The notes: a model not told the origin generated them from the sequence alone. 20,787 nt of DNA from Deltaproteobacteria bacterium RIFCSPLOWO2_02_56_12 (GCA_001799045.1 MGRY01000037.1:1-20787); one strand, 5' to 3'; counted from the stretch's first letter, positions 1 to 6,625 are shown. A program made the numbers and translations.

Positions 1-278
1 GGATAAAAGGCCCCTGACTGAAAGTTTGCCAAAAGCGGAAATCCCAAACCCATGTGGCGATCCCAGAGGGGAAACTCTCCAGCCCTAATACTCTCAGCCA
101 GGCTGAATCGCATGGGATAAAAAAACGGGCCGAGATCGCGGAACAGGGGAATCTTATCGGAAAAAATCATTTCATGGGAAAATATCAAGACCGCGAGGGC
201 GATAAGAGACGGGGATAATAGCGCGGTTAAAGCAATTTTTTTCCCGTGGGTCTTGTTCAGCTCGCCAGGGTCTCGCAT
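1..278 (-). CDS. YfhO-like multispanning membrane protein, 5' part only (runs off the window)
   Basis: An open frame starts at an ATG (276-278 on the plus strand) and runs without a stop to base 1, giving 92 codons plus two bases. A GAGAGG ribosome-binding sequence lies about 6 nt upstream. The N-terminus is hydrophilic, followed by a hydrophobic helix (about residues 17-34). Then comes a segment with FRDLGPFFYP and, further on, PLWDRHMGLGFPLLAN and QSGAFYP. A first membrane helix followed by an aromatic loop with an acidic residue and the 'PLWDP..G.PLLANPQSG.FYP' signature is typical of YfhO/GT-C-fold membrane proteins. These are presumed lipid-linked sugar transferases acting on the outer face of the membrane. 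The remainder lies to the left, so length and activity cannot be judged. It is downstream of pilA but separated by a terminator, so probably a separate transcription unit. The family call is fairly secure; the substrate is unknown. Confidence 0.75.
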   Translation of the reverse strand, partial: MRDPGELNKTHGKKIALTALLSPSLIALAVLIFSHEMIFSDKIPLFRDLGPFFYPMRFSLAESIRAGEFPLWDRHMGLGFPLLANFQSGAFY

Positions 279-321
279 AGGTCCTCTCGGTAATCCATCG
301 AAGGAGCTACTCTCAAGTATG

Positions 322-344
322 GAGTTGGCTCCTTTAACCAACTC
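322..344. repeat. Inverted repeat between the YfhO-like gene and pilA
   Basis: GAGTTGG (322-328) and CCAACTC (338-344) form a perfect 7-bp stem with a 9-base loop. It lies about 45 bp upstream of the start codon of the YfhO-like gene. No T-run follows on either strand, so it does not look like an intrinsic terminator. It could be an operator or a leader hairpin for that gene. Nothing else in 279-394 was recognised; no convincing -35/-10 pair was found. Confidence 0.4.
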
Positions 345-394
345 GATTTAACCATGAGATAGTAAAGCAAGAGATGCAAGAATGGTAGAGATTT

Positions 395-431
395 AAAAAA
401 GGAAGAGGGGGAGAGTCTTGCCCTCCCCCTC
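395..431 (-). terminator. Rho-independent terminator of pilA
   Basis: On the minus strand a perfect 9-bp stem GAGGGGGAG / CTCCCCCTC (431-423 with 413-405) encloses a 9-base loop. It is followed by TTCC and six T (400-395). It begins about 40 bp after the pilA stop codon, so pilA is probably transcribed as a single gene ending here. Confidence 0.88.
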
Positions 432-471
432 GCAGGCCGGAGACGCCAGCTTTGTTAAGCGATCCGCTGGG

Positions 472-861
472 TTAATTGCAGGCGGTACTTGTGATCAGAC
501 CGGTAGAGGAGGTAAATGTATGGACACCGGTTGCGGCAGTACAGCCCGCCGTGACTGTCGCCTGAGCCGTAAACGTCGTCTGCGTTGGAGTGGTAGCTAC
601 AGTTAAATTACTACCCTGCTTAAAGCCCCGGGCGGTTAAACCGCCAATCGTACTTGAGTAGGTATTCACGTCCACATAATAGGCCTCTTGGGCTGTGGCC
701 ATATTCTTAACGGCGGACTTAGCATCGGAATCGTAACCCCGGCGCCGGTATGCAGAAAACTGCGGAATAGCGATGGCAGCCAAGATACCGATGATCGCTA
801 TAACCACGAGCAACTCAATGAGGGTAAAACCCCCTTCGGCCCTTAATCTTAATCTGTTCAT
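472..861 (-). CDS. pilA: Type IVa major pilin PilA (prepilin)
   Basis: This is a 129-residue prepilin. The short basic leader ends in GG, and cleavage by prepilin peptidase would fall between Gly11 and Phe12, giving a mature N-terminus FTLIELLVVIAIIGILAAIA with the conserved Glu5. The hydrophobic helix continues into IPQFSAYRRRGY, close to Geobacter-type pilins. Two cysteines, Cys107 and Cys128, could form the C-terminal D-region disulfide. The mature protein of about 118 residues is longer than the roughly 61-residue G. sulfurreducens pilin. The start is an ATG with a strong AAGGAGG ribosome-binding site 10 nt upstream. A sigma54-type promoter lies about 130 nt upstream of the predicted transcript start and a strong terminator follows the gene. 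Placement beside pilB, pilC and a sigma54 activator supports the major pilin role. A pseudopilin is possible but less likely in this setting. Confidence 0.95.
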   Translation of the reverse strand: MNRLRLRAEGGFTLIELLVVIAIIGILAAIAIPQFSAYRRRGYDSDAKSAVKNMATAQEAYYVDVNTYSSTIGGLTARGFKQGSNLTVATTPTQTTFTAQATVTAGCTAATGVHTFTSSTGLITSTACN

Positions 862-1001
862 AAACTTCTTTCCTCCTTTTTCTATAGATATCCTATTTTA
901 ACGTCTTATTCATCCTTCTTCCCCCTTACCCAGATCGGCAGTTCTACTTCACCCCCTTCTGATCGTGATTTTGGGCTCTTGAGAGGTTACCCACATTACA
1001 G

Positions 1002-1017
1002 TGCAAAAACAGGACCA
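1002..1017 (-). promoter_or_regulatory. Sigma54 (RpoN) -24/-12 promoter of pilA
   Basis: The minus strand reads TGGTCCTGTTTTTGCA, with GG and GC separated by exactly ten bases, as RpoN requires. It matches the consensus TGGCACG-N4-TTGCA at TGG, at the following C, and at TTGCA. Transcription would start near 991, leaving a leader of about 130 nt. The neighbouring upstream gene encodes a sigma54 activator with the GAFTGA motif, which makes the assignment more than a chance match. Confidence 0.75.
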
Positions 1018-1040
1018 CCCTGTTGGGATTGTCGTTCTTG

Positions 1041-1070
1041 AAAAAAATCCCCGGCTGGTAGAGATGCCGG
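1041..1070 (-). terminator. Probable terminator of the pilB-pilC-regulator transcript
   Basis: On the minus strand CCGGC (1070-1066) and GCCGG (1055-1051) form a 5-bp GC stem, extendable by two T-G pairs. The loop is 10 bases, and GGA plus seven T (1047-1041) follow. It ends the upstream transcript just before the pilA promoter. The same dyad sits about 70 bp upstream of the predicted pilA start, so a role as an activator-binding site is an alternative. Confidence 0.6.
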
Positions 1071-1174
1071 AAGATATAAGAAAAAAAATCTCTTTAAAAC
1101 CAGATAGTTAGAGGATCTTTCCCGAATTGTAAGAATTATGGCAATTGACAAAAAAGGGCAATTTTCAACTACTT

Positions 1175-1196
1175 AACAAAACGCTTCAAGAGAAGC
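1175..1196 (-). terminator. Weak hairpin directly after the regulator stop codon
   Basis: The minus strand reads GCTTC-TCTT-GAAGC (1196-1183) followed by GTTTTGTT. The 5-bp stem is short, so it would be a poor terminator alone. It may act together with the stronger hairpin at 1041-1070. Confidence 0.35.
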
Positions 1197-1210
1197 TGTG
1201 GCAAAAAACG

Positions 1211-3274
1211 TTACTCAGCCGCACCCTCCTCTTCTAGCTGATGATTTTTCATTTCCAGGAGCCCGTATTTTTCCAGTCGGTGCCTAAAAGATCTATAGTT
1301 GATTCCAAGAAGCTCGGCGGCCCTCTTCTGCACCCCGCCGGATCTCTTCAAAGCGCCTAACAGCAGACACTTCTCGTGCGTCGACAACTCTTCATCCAGG
1401 GACATCCCTTTGTTGAAAAAGACATCTGCTCCGCCAGGGGCGGTTCGCTCAAAAAGCTTGACTTCTTCTGCGATGGAGATTCCTTTAATCTGAGGCGGTA
1501 AGTCCTCGTCGGTTAAAATATTCTTATTAGTTACCGCCACCGCATGTTCGATGATATTCTCCAATTCGCGGATGTTTCCCGGAAAGGAGTAGTTCATGAG
1601 ACACATAAGCGCCTCACTGGAAATTTCCTCAACCTTTTTGTTGAGGGAGCGGGCGAATTTTTGGATAAAATAGTTTGCCAGCGACGGAATATCCTCTTTC
1701 CGGTTGCGCAGAGGTGGGAGGGTCATCTGAACCACATTGAGACGGTAGAAGAGGTCCTCGCGAAACCGCCCCTTCTCCATCTCCTTGCGGAGATCTTTGT
1801 TGGAGGCAGAAATCACCCGGACATCCACCTTGACCTGCTTGCTCCCCCCGACCGGAGTAAAAGATCTTTCTTGCAGCACTCTAAGGAGTTTTACCTGAAG
1901 ATGGAGGGGAAGCTCTGCAACTTCGTCCAGAAAGATGCTCCCTCCGTCCGCCTGCTTAAAAAGTCCATCGTGGTCCGAAACCGCGCCGGTAAAGGCGCCA
2001 CGGACGTGGCCAAAAAGCTCGCTCTCGATCAAGTTCTCCGGGATAGCCCCGCAGTTGACTGCCACGAAAGGACGATCTCGCCGTGGACCATTGAAATGGA
2101 TGGCGCGAGCTACGAGCTCCTTTCCAGTTCCGCTATCCCCGGTGATTAAAACGCTTGTGTCGGTAGCCGCCACTTTTTCTACCAGACGGTAGATTTTATC
2201 GACCCCGCCCCCTTGGCCCACGACCCCCCCAAAGCGAAAGGAAGAAGGGCTCTCGTCGCTCTTATCCTTAGTCAACTCTCGCTCCCTTGCTTTTCGCATC
2301 TCGGCTTCCAAACGGATCTTTTCCTCAAGCTCTTTCTGCTTCGTAATGTCTTCAAAGATCGAGACGAAACCGATCGCTTTCTCCGCAGGGTCGCTCAGAG
2401 GCGCCAGGGTCAATCTTAGGTGCTTGTTGTGCCCCTGAGAGTCGGTAAATGGAAAATCGTTTACGATGATTCTCCTGCTTTCCTGGGACCCGTCGAAGTT
2501 GTACGCGAGTCCGGGAAAGATATCGCTCAGCTTCCTCCCCTTCACCGCCCCTTCCTCGACGGAGGTAAGGGCCTGGGCCGGAGCGTTGAAGTAGTTGATG
2601 TGCCCCTTGTTGTCGGTAATGGCCACGCCGCTGCCCACGCCTTGTAGCAGAGCTTCTTTTAGGGCCTCAAGATCCAGGTATTCTTTTTGTTTTTTTATGA
2701 GGAGTCGTTCCGCCTCAAATACCTTGCGAGCAAGAAAACCACTCAAGGACGCAATGATAAAAAAGGTCGGTATGTTTAGCATCAGGTCCATGAGGAGTTG
2801 GCTGGAAGTGGGGACCAGGACTCCGGACCATCGGTAGTTGCCCCAGAGCAGCAAACCGGCGTAACACAGACTGGAGAATCCCGCAGTGACAAATGCCCCC
2901 CCATAGAACAACAAGATCGCGCTGTTAATGACGGCTAGGTTATAAAGAAAAGGAAAGGGGCTCTCGATGTCCCCGGTGATGAAGACAATTCCGGTGATTA
3001 GGAGGACATCAAAATCTATCTGGGCATGCGCGAAGAAAACCAGCCCCCTGATCCAGGGGAGGATCAGGGCCGAGCTTATGGAGATCACATAGGCGGCGAT
3101 CAGAGGCGCCTGAAGGGAGCGGAAGATCCCTGTATCTCCTCCCTTGAAGAAATGAAAGAGCGCAGTGGAACCTAAAAAAAAGGTAAGGATGACTACCCTT
3201 AGAAAGAGTAGCCATTTAATCTTCCTTATCAGCTCTCTTTTTTCTTCGTTCAAAGTTTTCTGATCAAGGCTCAA
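1211..3274 (-). CDS. Fused PilS/PilR-like regulator: membrane sensor + PAS + sigma54 AAA+ activator + Fis-type HTH
   Basis: A 687-residue protein. Residues 20-182 contain about six membrane helices, including GDIESPFPFLYNLAVINSAI, a layout typical of PilS sensors. Residues 205-315 are a PAS domain (GVAITDNKGHINYFN; IGFVSIFEDITKQKELE), followed by a coiled-coil linker to about 345. Next is a complete sigma54 AAA+ domain: Walker A GDSGTGKE (379-386), the sigma54-contacting GAFTGA loop (426-431), Walker B GGSIFLDE (444-451), REDLFYRLNV (505-514) and GNIRELEN (566-573). A Fis-type HTH occupies about 636-672. No HisKA, HATPase or receiver domain is present, so signalling should be direct rather than by phosphorelay. 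The first in-frame start is TTG, 30 nt after the pilC stop, with only a weak GGGT ribosome-binding sequence. It probably controls pilA through the RpoN promoter just downstream. Domain calls are secure; direct sensing is inference. Confidence 0.93.
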   Translation of the reverse strand: MSLDQKTLNEEKRELIRKIKWLLFLRVVILTFFLGSTALFHFFKGGDTGIFRSLQAPLIAAYVISISSALILPWIRGLVFFAHAQIDFDVLLITGIVFITGDIESPFPFLYNLAVINSAILLFYGGAFVTAGFSSLCYAGLLLWGNYRWSGVLVPTSSQLLMDLMLNIPTFFIIASLSGFLARKVFEAERLLIKKQKEYLDLEALKEALLQGVGSGVAITDNKGHINYFNAPAQALTSVEEGAVKGRKLSDIFPGLAYNFDGSQESRRIIVNDFPFTDSQGHNKHLRLTLAPLSDPAEKAIGFVSIFEDITKQKELEEKIRLEAEMRKARERELTKDKSDESPSSFRFGGVVGQGGGVDKIYRLVEKVAATDTSVLITGDSGTGKELVARAIHFNGPRRDRPFVAVNCGAIPENLIESELFGHVRGAFTGAVSDHDGLFKQADGGSIFLDEVAELPLHLQVKLLRVLQERSFTPVGGSKQVKVDVRVISASNKDLRKEMEKGRFREDLFYRLNVVQMTLPPLRNRKEDIPSLANYFIQKFARSLNKKVEEISSEALMCLMNYSFPGNIRELENIIEHAVAVTNKNILTDEDLPPQIKGISIAEEVKLFERTAPGGADVFFNKGMSLDEELSTHEKCLLLGALKRSGGVQKRAAELLGINYRSFRHRLEKYGLLEMKNHQLEEEGAAE

Positions 3275-3304
3275 TGCTACCCATGATCGGCTGGACGTAG
3301 CCCT

Positions 3305-4525
3305 CTAAGAAACGAGCGAACCTAATTGGAAGATCGGCAAATACATCGAGATCACCAACCCTCCAAGGATAACGCCCAGCACCACCATGATCAGCGGCTC
3401 CATCAGGGAGGTAAGGTTGGCCACCGCATTGTCCACCTCCTCCTCGTAAAAATCAGCGACTTTCTTGAGCATGGCGTCAAGCGCCCCGGTATTCTCGCCG
3501 ATAGCCACCATCTGACAAACCATCGGGGGAAAGATCTTACTCTCCGTGAGAGGTTCCGCTACCGTTCTTCCCTGACTTATGCTGATACGAGCATTCATGA
3601 TGGCTTTCTCAACGACCTTGTTTCCAGCGGTCTTAGCCGTAATCGCAAGCCCATCCAAAATAGGCACACCTGAGGTTAAGAGGATAGACATATTCTGTGA
3701 AAAGCGCGCCACCGCAACCTTACGGATGAGATCTCCCATAATGGGCAGCTTAAGCAGCAAGCCATCAATAGTGAATCTTCCCTGGGCCGTTTTGTAGTAC
3801 ATCTTGAGAGCAACCACGATGCCGACGATTGCGCCGGCCAGGTACATAAAATAGGCGCGAAAAAAGTTGCTGATGTTGATGGTGATTTGAGTCGGGGCCG
3901 GCAGGGCCTTACCCATGCCGCCGTAAAGCTCGGCAAAAACGGGGATAACAAAAAGCAATAAAACAGTGACCACTGCGACCGCGACTACGACGATCGTGGC
4001 GGGGTAGATCATGGCCCCCTTTACCTTTGATTTGAGCCGAGCAGATTTCTCGATAAACATGGCGATCCGGTTGAGAATGGTGTTCAACACGCCGCCTACC
4101 TCTCCAGCGGCGACCATGTTGACATAGAGATCATCAAAGATCTTAGGGTGTTTCTTTAAAGCATCGGCCAGCGTGAAGCCGCTCTCGACATCCTGCTTGA
4201 TGGTCCGGACAATAATTCGGAAGGCCTTATTCTCCGACTGCTGGCTTAAAATATCGAGACCTTGAACAATGGGAAGCCCCGCATCAATCATGGTGGCGAA
4301 TTGGCGCGTAAACAGCATCACATCATGAGCGGAAACCTTGGCGCCGAAGCCGGGAATAGTGAACTCTTTTTCCAGCCCCTTTCCCTTTTCCCGGACCCGC
4401 GCAGGGATGGGTTGAATCCTTTGGCTTCTGAGGCGGGCAAAAACCGCGTCCTGGCTAGCCGCTTCCATCTCGCCCTTCAGGATCTTCCCCTGGGCGGTTT
4501 TCCCCTCCCAAACAAAGACTGGCAT
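3305..4525 (-). CDS. pilC: Type IV pilus inner-membrane platform protein PilC
   Basis: A 406-residue GspF/PilC-family protein, the usual length. It has an N-terminal cytoplasmic region (MPVFVWEGKTAQGKILKGEM). Two GspF repeats follow, starting near residue 65 (HDVMLFTRQFATMIDAGLPI) and near residue 270 (RFSQNMSILLTSGVPILDGL). Three hydrophobic segments lie near 170-195, 220-240 and 375-395. PilC forms the platform in the inner membrane on which PilB drives pilin insertion. The ATG start has a clear GGAGG ribosome-binding site 8 nt upstream. It lies 104 bp after pilB, separated by a repeat block, and 30 bp before the regulator, so the three are probably co-transcribed from the pilB promoter. 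Confidence 0.96.
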   Translation of the reverse strand: MPVFVWEGKTAQGKILKGEMEAASQDAVFARLRSQRIQPIPARVREKGKGLEKEFTIPGFGAKVSAHDVMLFTRQFATMIDAGLPIVQGLDILSQQSENKAFRIIVRTIKQDVESGFTLADALKKHPKIFDDLYVNMVAAGEVGGVLNTILNRIAMFIEKSARLKSKVKGAMIYPATIVVVAVAVVTVLLLFVIPVFAELYGGMGKALPAPTQITINISNFFRAYFMYLAGAIVGIVVALKMYYKTAQGRFTIDGLLLKLPIMGDLIRKVAVARFSQNMSILLTSGVPILDGLAITAKTAGNKVVEKAIMNARISISQGRTVAEPLTESKIFPPMVCQMVAIGENTGALDAMLKKVADFYEEEVDNAVANLTSLMEPLIMVVLGVILGGLVISMYLPIFQLGSLVS

Positions 4526-4546
4526 GTTTAAAACCTCCGGTTTTTG

Positions 4547-4631
4547 TCAATCGTTAATAGTCAATGCAAATAGCGAATGATGCCCCTCCCAGCCTTACTA
4601 TTTGCTAGTTACCATTTGCCATTCGCCATTC
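4547..4631. repeat. Heptad (7-bp period) repeats in two opposed halves between pilB and pilC
   Basis: On the minus strand, starting within the pilB stop codon, units GAATGGC, GAATGGC, AAATGGT, AACTAGC, AAATAGT run in strict 7-bp register (4631-4597). On the plus strand at 4547-4580 the units TCAATCG, TTAATAG, TCAATG (one base short), CAAATAG, CGAATGA carry the same C(A/G)AAT(A/G)G core. The halves therefore face each other and can form an imperfect hairpin around a C-rich spacer. The block fills almost the whole pilB-pilC gap. Its origin and role are unknown; it could be a repeat relic or an mRNA processing or stability element. Confidence 0.7.
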
Positions 4632-6357
4632 AGATGCCCAAAGAAAAGACCGACCCGAAGCCTTTGTCCGAATCGGTCACCCGAACAGTTTCCTCGATCG
4701 TCGTAAGTCCCTCCCGTACCTTTTTTATGGCGCTCATTCTCAGCGTGTTCATTCCCATCTTGACCGCCTCCCGCTTCAGGTCGGCCGCAGAGGCCCCTCT
4801 CAGGATCAATTCCTTCAAGGCCTCATGGATCACCATCACCTCATAGAGCGCGATGCGTCCTTTATATCCAGTCTCGCCGCAGGTGGGGCAACCTTTGCCG
4901 CGAAAGGTGGGAAAGCCCGCCCCGACTTCCGCAGGATCGATCCCGATGTTAATGAGCGCCTCCGCGCTTACCTCCACCGGGGCCTTGCAACTGAGACAAA
5001 TCTTGCGCACCAACCTCTGAGCTACAATAAGATTAGTCGAGGAGGTAAGTAGAAAAGGCTCCAACCCCATATTGATCAGCCGGTCTACCGTAGAGGGTGC
5101 ATCATTGGTGTGAAGGGTGCTGAGCACTAGGTGTCCCGTGAGAGCCGCTTTCACGCCGATCTGAGCTGTTTCTAGGTCACGCATTTCTCCCACCATGATA
5201 ATGTCAGGGTCTTGACGGAGAAAGGAGCGAAGGCAGGCAGCAAAATTCAGACCGATATCGTCCCGGACCTGCACCTGATTAATTCCCATGAGGTTATATT
5301 CGACCGGGTCTTCAGCGGTAGAAACGTTTACATCCGGCTTGTTCAGCTCTGAAAGAGCAGAGTAAAGGGTTGTCGATTTGCCGCTACCGGTAGGACCGGT
5401 GATGAGAATCATTCCGTAGGGTTTATAAATCGCATCTTTAAAGTCCTTCAGCGCCTGGGGATCGAAACCCAGTTTGGCCATATCCAGCTGGAGATTGGCC
5501 TTGTCCAAGAGCCGCATGACGATCTTTTCACCAAACAGGGTGGGAAGGACAGAGACCCGAATATCCAGCTCCTGCCCCCCTCCCATCTTAAGCTTGATCC
5601 GCCCATCTTGAGTGAGTCTTCTCTCGGCGATATCCAAATTGGACATAACCTTAAGACGAGAGATCAAAGCGTTTTTTAACTTGGGGGGCGGGGTCATGAT
5701 CTCATGGAGCACCCCATCGACGCGAAACCGTATCCGAAAGATTTTCTCGTAGGGTTCGATATGGATGTCGCTTGCCCCGCGCTTCGCGGCATCGGCTAGG
5801 ACGGCATTGACCAAGGTGACAACGGGGGCTTCATTGGTTGCCGCTTGTAGCTCCTGGAGGCTGACGTCCTCCTCGTCGCGTATGACCTCCATCTCGTTGC
5901 CGCCAAACTTTTTGAGAACTTCGTCGTAGCTGACCGACCCGAAGCGTTTTTCCAGCAGCTTCTTGATTTCAGAAGGGGAAGCCAGGGCAACCTTTACGGC
6001 ATAGCCGGTAATGAATTTAATCTCGTTGATTGCTATCAGGTCGGTCGGGTCAGGCATAGCCACAGTGAGTGTGGATCCCACAAGCCTGAGCGGGATGATC
6101 TGGTGTTTCTGGATGAGATCGGGCGGGATCAGGTTGAAAACGGAATCTAAAATCTCGGTATTCGCCAGCTCGACCTTTTCAATGCCGAACTGTTTGGCGA
6201 GAAACTGCGTGAGCTGATCCTCGGTGGTAAAGCCAAGGCGAACGAGTTCCTGAACAAGGTGCGAGCCGTTGCTTTTCTCCTTTTCCAGGGCCTCGTTGAG
6301 TTGTTCCCGGGTGACAAGGCCACCTCGAACCAAAAGCTCACCTATGCGAGGTTCCAT
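4630..6357 (-). CDS. pilB: Type IV pilus assembly ATPase PilB
   Basis: A 575-residue hexameric extension ATPase of the GspE/PilB family. The N-terminal GspE-N/MshEN-like domain (about 1-150) begins with IGELLVRGGLVTREQL. The ATPase core has Walker A GPTGSGKST (321-329), the Asp-box segment TAEDPVEY (347-354), Walker B DIIMVGE (385-391) and His box LSTLHTND (412-419). A tetracysteine zinc site is formed by CLSC (454-457) and CPTC (490-493), which separates PilB/GspE from the PilT retraction ATPase. Length is typical. The ATG has an AAGGA ribosome-binding site 7 nt upstream. It is the first gene after a strong sigma70-type promoter. Usually pilT lies between pilB and pilC; here it does not. Confidence 0.97.
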   Translation of the reverse strand: MEPRIGELLVRGGLVTREQLNEALEKEKSNGSHLVQELVRLGFTTEDQLTQFLAKQFGIEKVELANTEILDSVFNLIPPDLIQKHQIIPLRLVGSTLTVAMPDPTDLIAINEIKFITGYAVKVALASPSEIKKLLEKRFGSVSYDEVLKKFGGNEMEVIRDEEDVSLQELQAATNEAPVVTLVNAVLADAAKRGASDIHIEPYEKIFRIRFRVDGVLHEIMTPPPKLKNALISRLKVMSNLDIAERRLTQDGRIKLKMGGGQELDIRVSVLPTLFGEKIVMRLLDKANLQLDMAKLGFDPQALKDFKDAIYKPYGMILITGPTGSGKSTTLYSALSELNKPDVNVSTAEDPVEYNLMGINQVQVRDDIGLNFAACLRSFLRQDPDIIMVGEMRDLETAQIGVKAALTGHLVLSTLHTNDAPSTVDRLINMGLEPFLLTSSTNLIVAQRLVRKICLSCKAPVEVSAEALINIGIDPAEVGAGFPTFRGKGCPTCGETGYKGRIALYEVMVIHEALKELILRGASAADLKREAVKMGMNTLRMSAIKKVREGLTTIEETVRVTDSDKGFGSVFSLGI

Positions 6358-6380
6358 AGAAGAATCCTTAAATACAGCTT

Positions 6381-6409
6381 ATTATCCTAAAAATGACTCT
6401 TTTTGTCAA
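6381..6409 (-). promoter_or_regulatory. Sigma70-type promoter of the pilB-pilC-regulator operon
   Basis: On the minus strand a perfect -35 TTGACA (6409-6404), a 17-bp spacer and a -10 GATAAT (6386-6381, one mismatch from TATAAT) lie directly before pilB. Transcription would start near 6374, with a leader of about 17 nt that includes the AAGGA ribosome-binding site. This suggests housekeeping expression of the assembly machinery, in contrast to the sigma54 promoter of pilA. Confidence 0.85.
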
Positions 6410-6489
6410 TTTGATCGAGTGGCAGTTTTTTGGAATGGAATTGCCCTTTGGACAACTTTTGGAATGACCGCTGTAAAAAATTACAAAAT

Positions 6490-6580
6490 TTGACGGTTCG
6501 ACTCATGCCCCGTGCTGACTTCGGCGAGCTCAGTCGAGCCGTGCACGGGGTCAAGTTGTTCGTATGTCGCTCACCGTCAA
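6490..6580. repeat. Nested palindromic intergenic element (REP/MITE-like)
   Basis: Outer arms TTGACGGT (6490-6497) and ACCGTCAA (6573-6580) enclose inner arms CCCCGTGC (6508-6515) and GCACGGGG (6543-6550). The centre (6519-6541) is itself partly palindromic around GAGCTC (CGGCGAGCTCAGTCGAGCCG). The layout and the GAGCTCAGTCGA-type core resemble dispersed REP-like sequences of many bacterial genomes. Only one clear copy is in the window, so repeat status is inference. There is no coding potential. It lies between the ppdK end and the pilB promoter. Confidence 0.55.
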
Positions 6581-6591
6581 CCCTGAGCAAG

Positions 6592-6610
6592 CCCCGCCCT
6601 GTGGGCGGGG
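6592..6610 (-). terminator. GC-rich hairpin downstream of ppdK
   Basis: CCCCGCCC (6592-6599), a 3-base loop and GGGCGGGG (6603-6610) form a perfect 8-bp stem starting about 15 bp after the ppdK stop codon. No T-run follows on the minus strand, so it is not a standard intrinsic terminator. It may stabilise the 3' end of the message or act with Rho. The position is right for ending the recO-ppdK transcript. Confidence 0.45.
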
Positions 6611-6625
6611 TGTCGAATGGGTTGA

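Larger units (their letters stand above)
862..1210. other. 349-bp noncoding region between the regulator and pilA
   Basis: No gene is seen here. In minus-strand order it holds a weak hairpin just after the regulator stop (1175-1196), an AT-rich stretch with AATTG/CAATT dyads (about 1125-1165), a terminator-like hairpin (1041-1070), a sigma54-type promoter (1002-1017), and an untranslated pilA leader of about 130 nt. The leader contains a possible six-codon reading frame (893-913). The order is what one would expect for a sigma54 promoter with upstream activator sites. Confidence 0.7.

Noticed and set aside
1544..2149. 201-codon plus-strand open frame opposite the AAA+ domain of the regulator
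   Set aside because: It is antisense to a domain with intact motifs and its translation resembles no protein; it is a shadow frame.
4526..4631. CRISPR-like array
   Set aside because: Units are only 7 bp without spacers and change orientation; it is a heptad repeat, not CRISPR.
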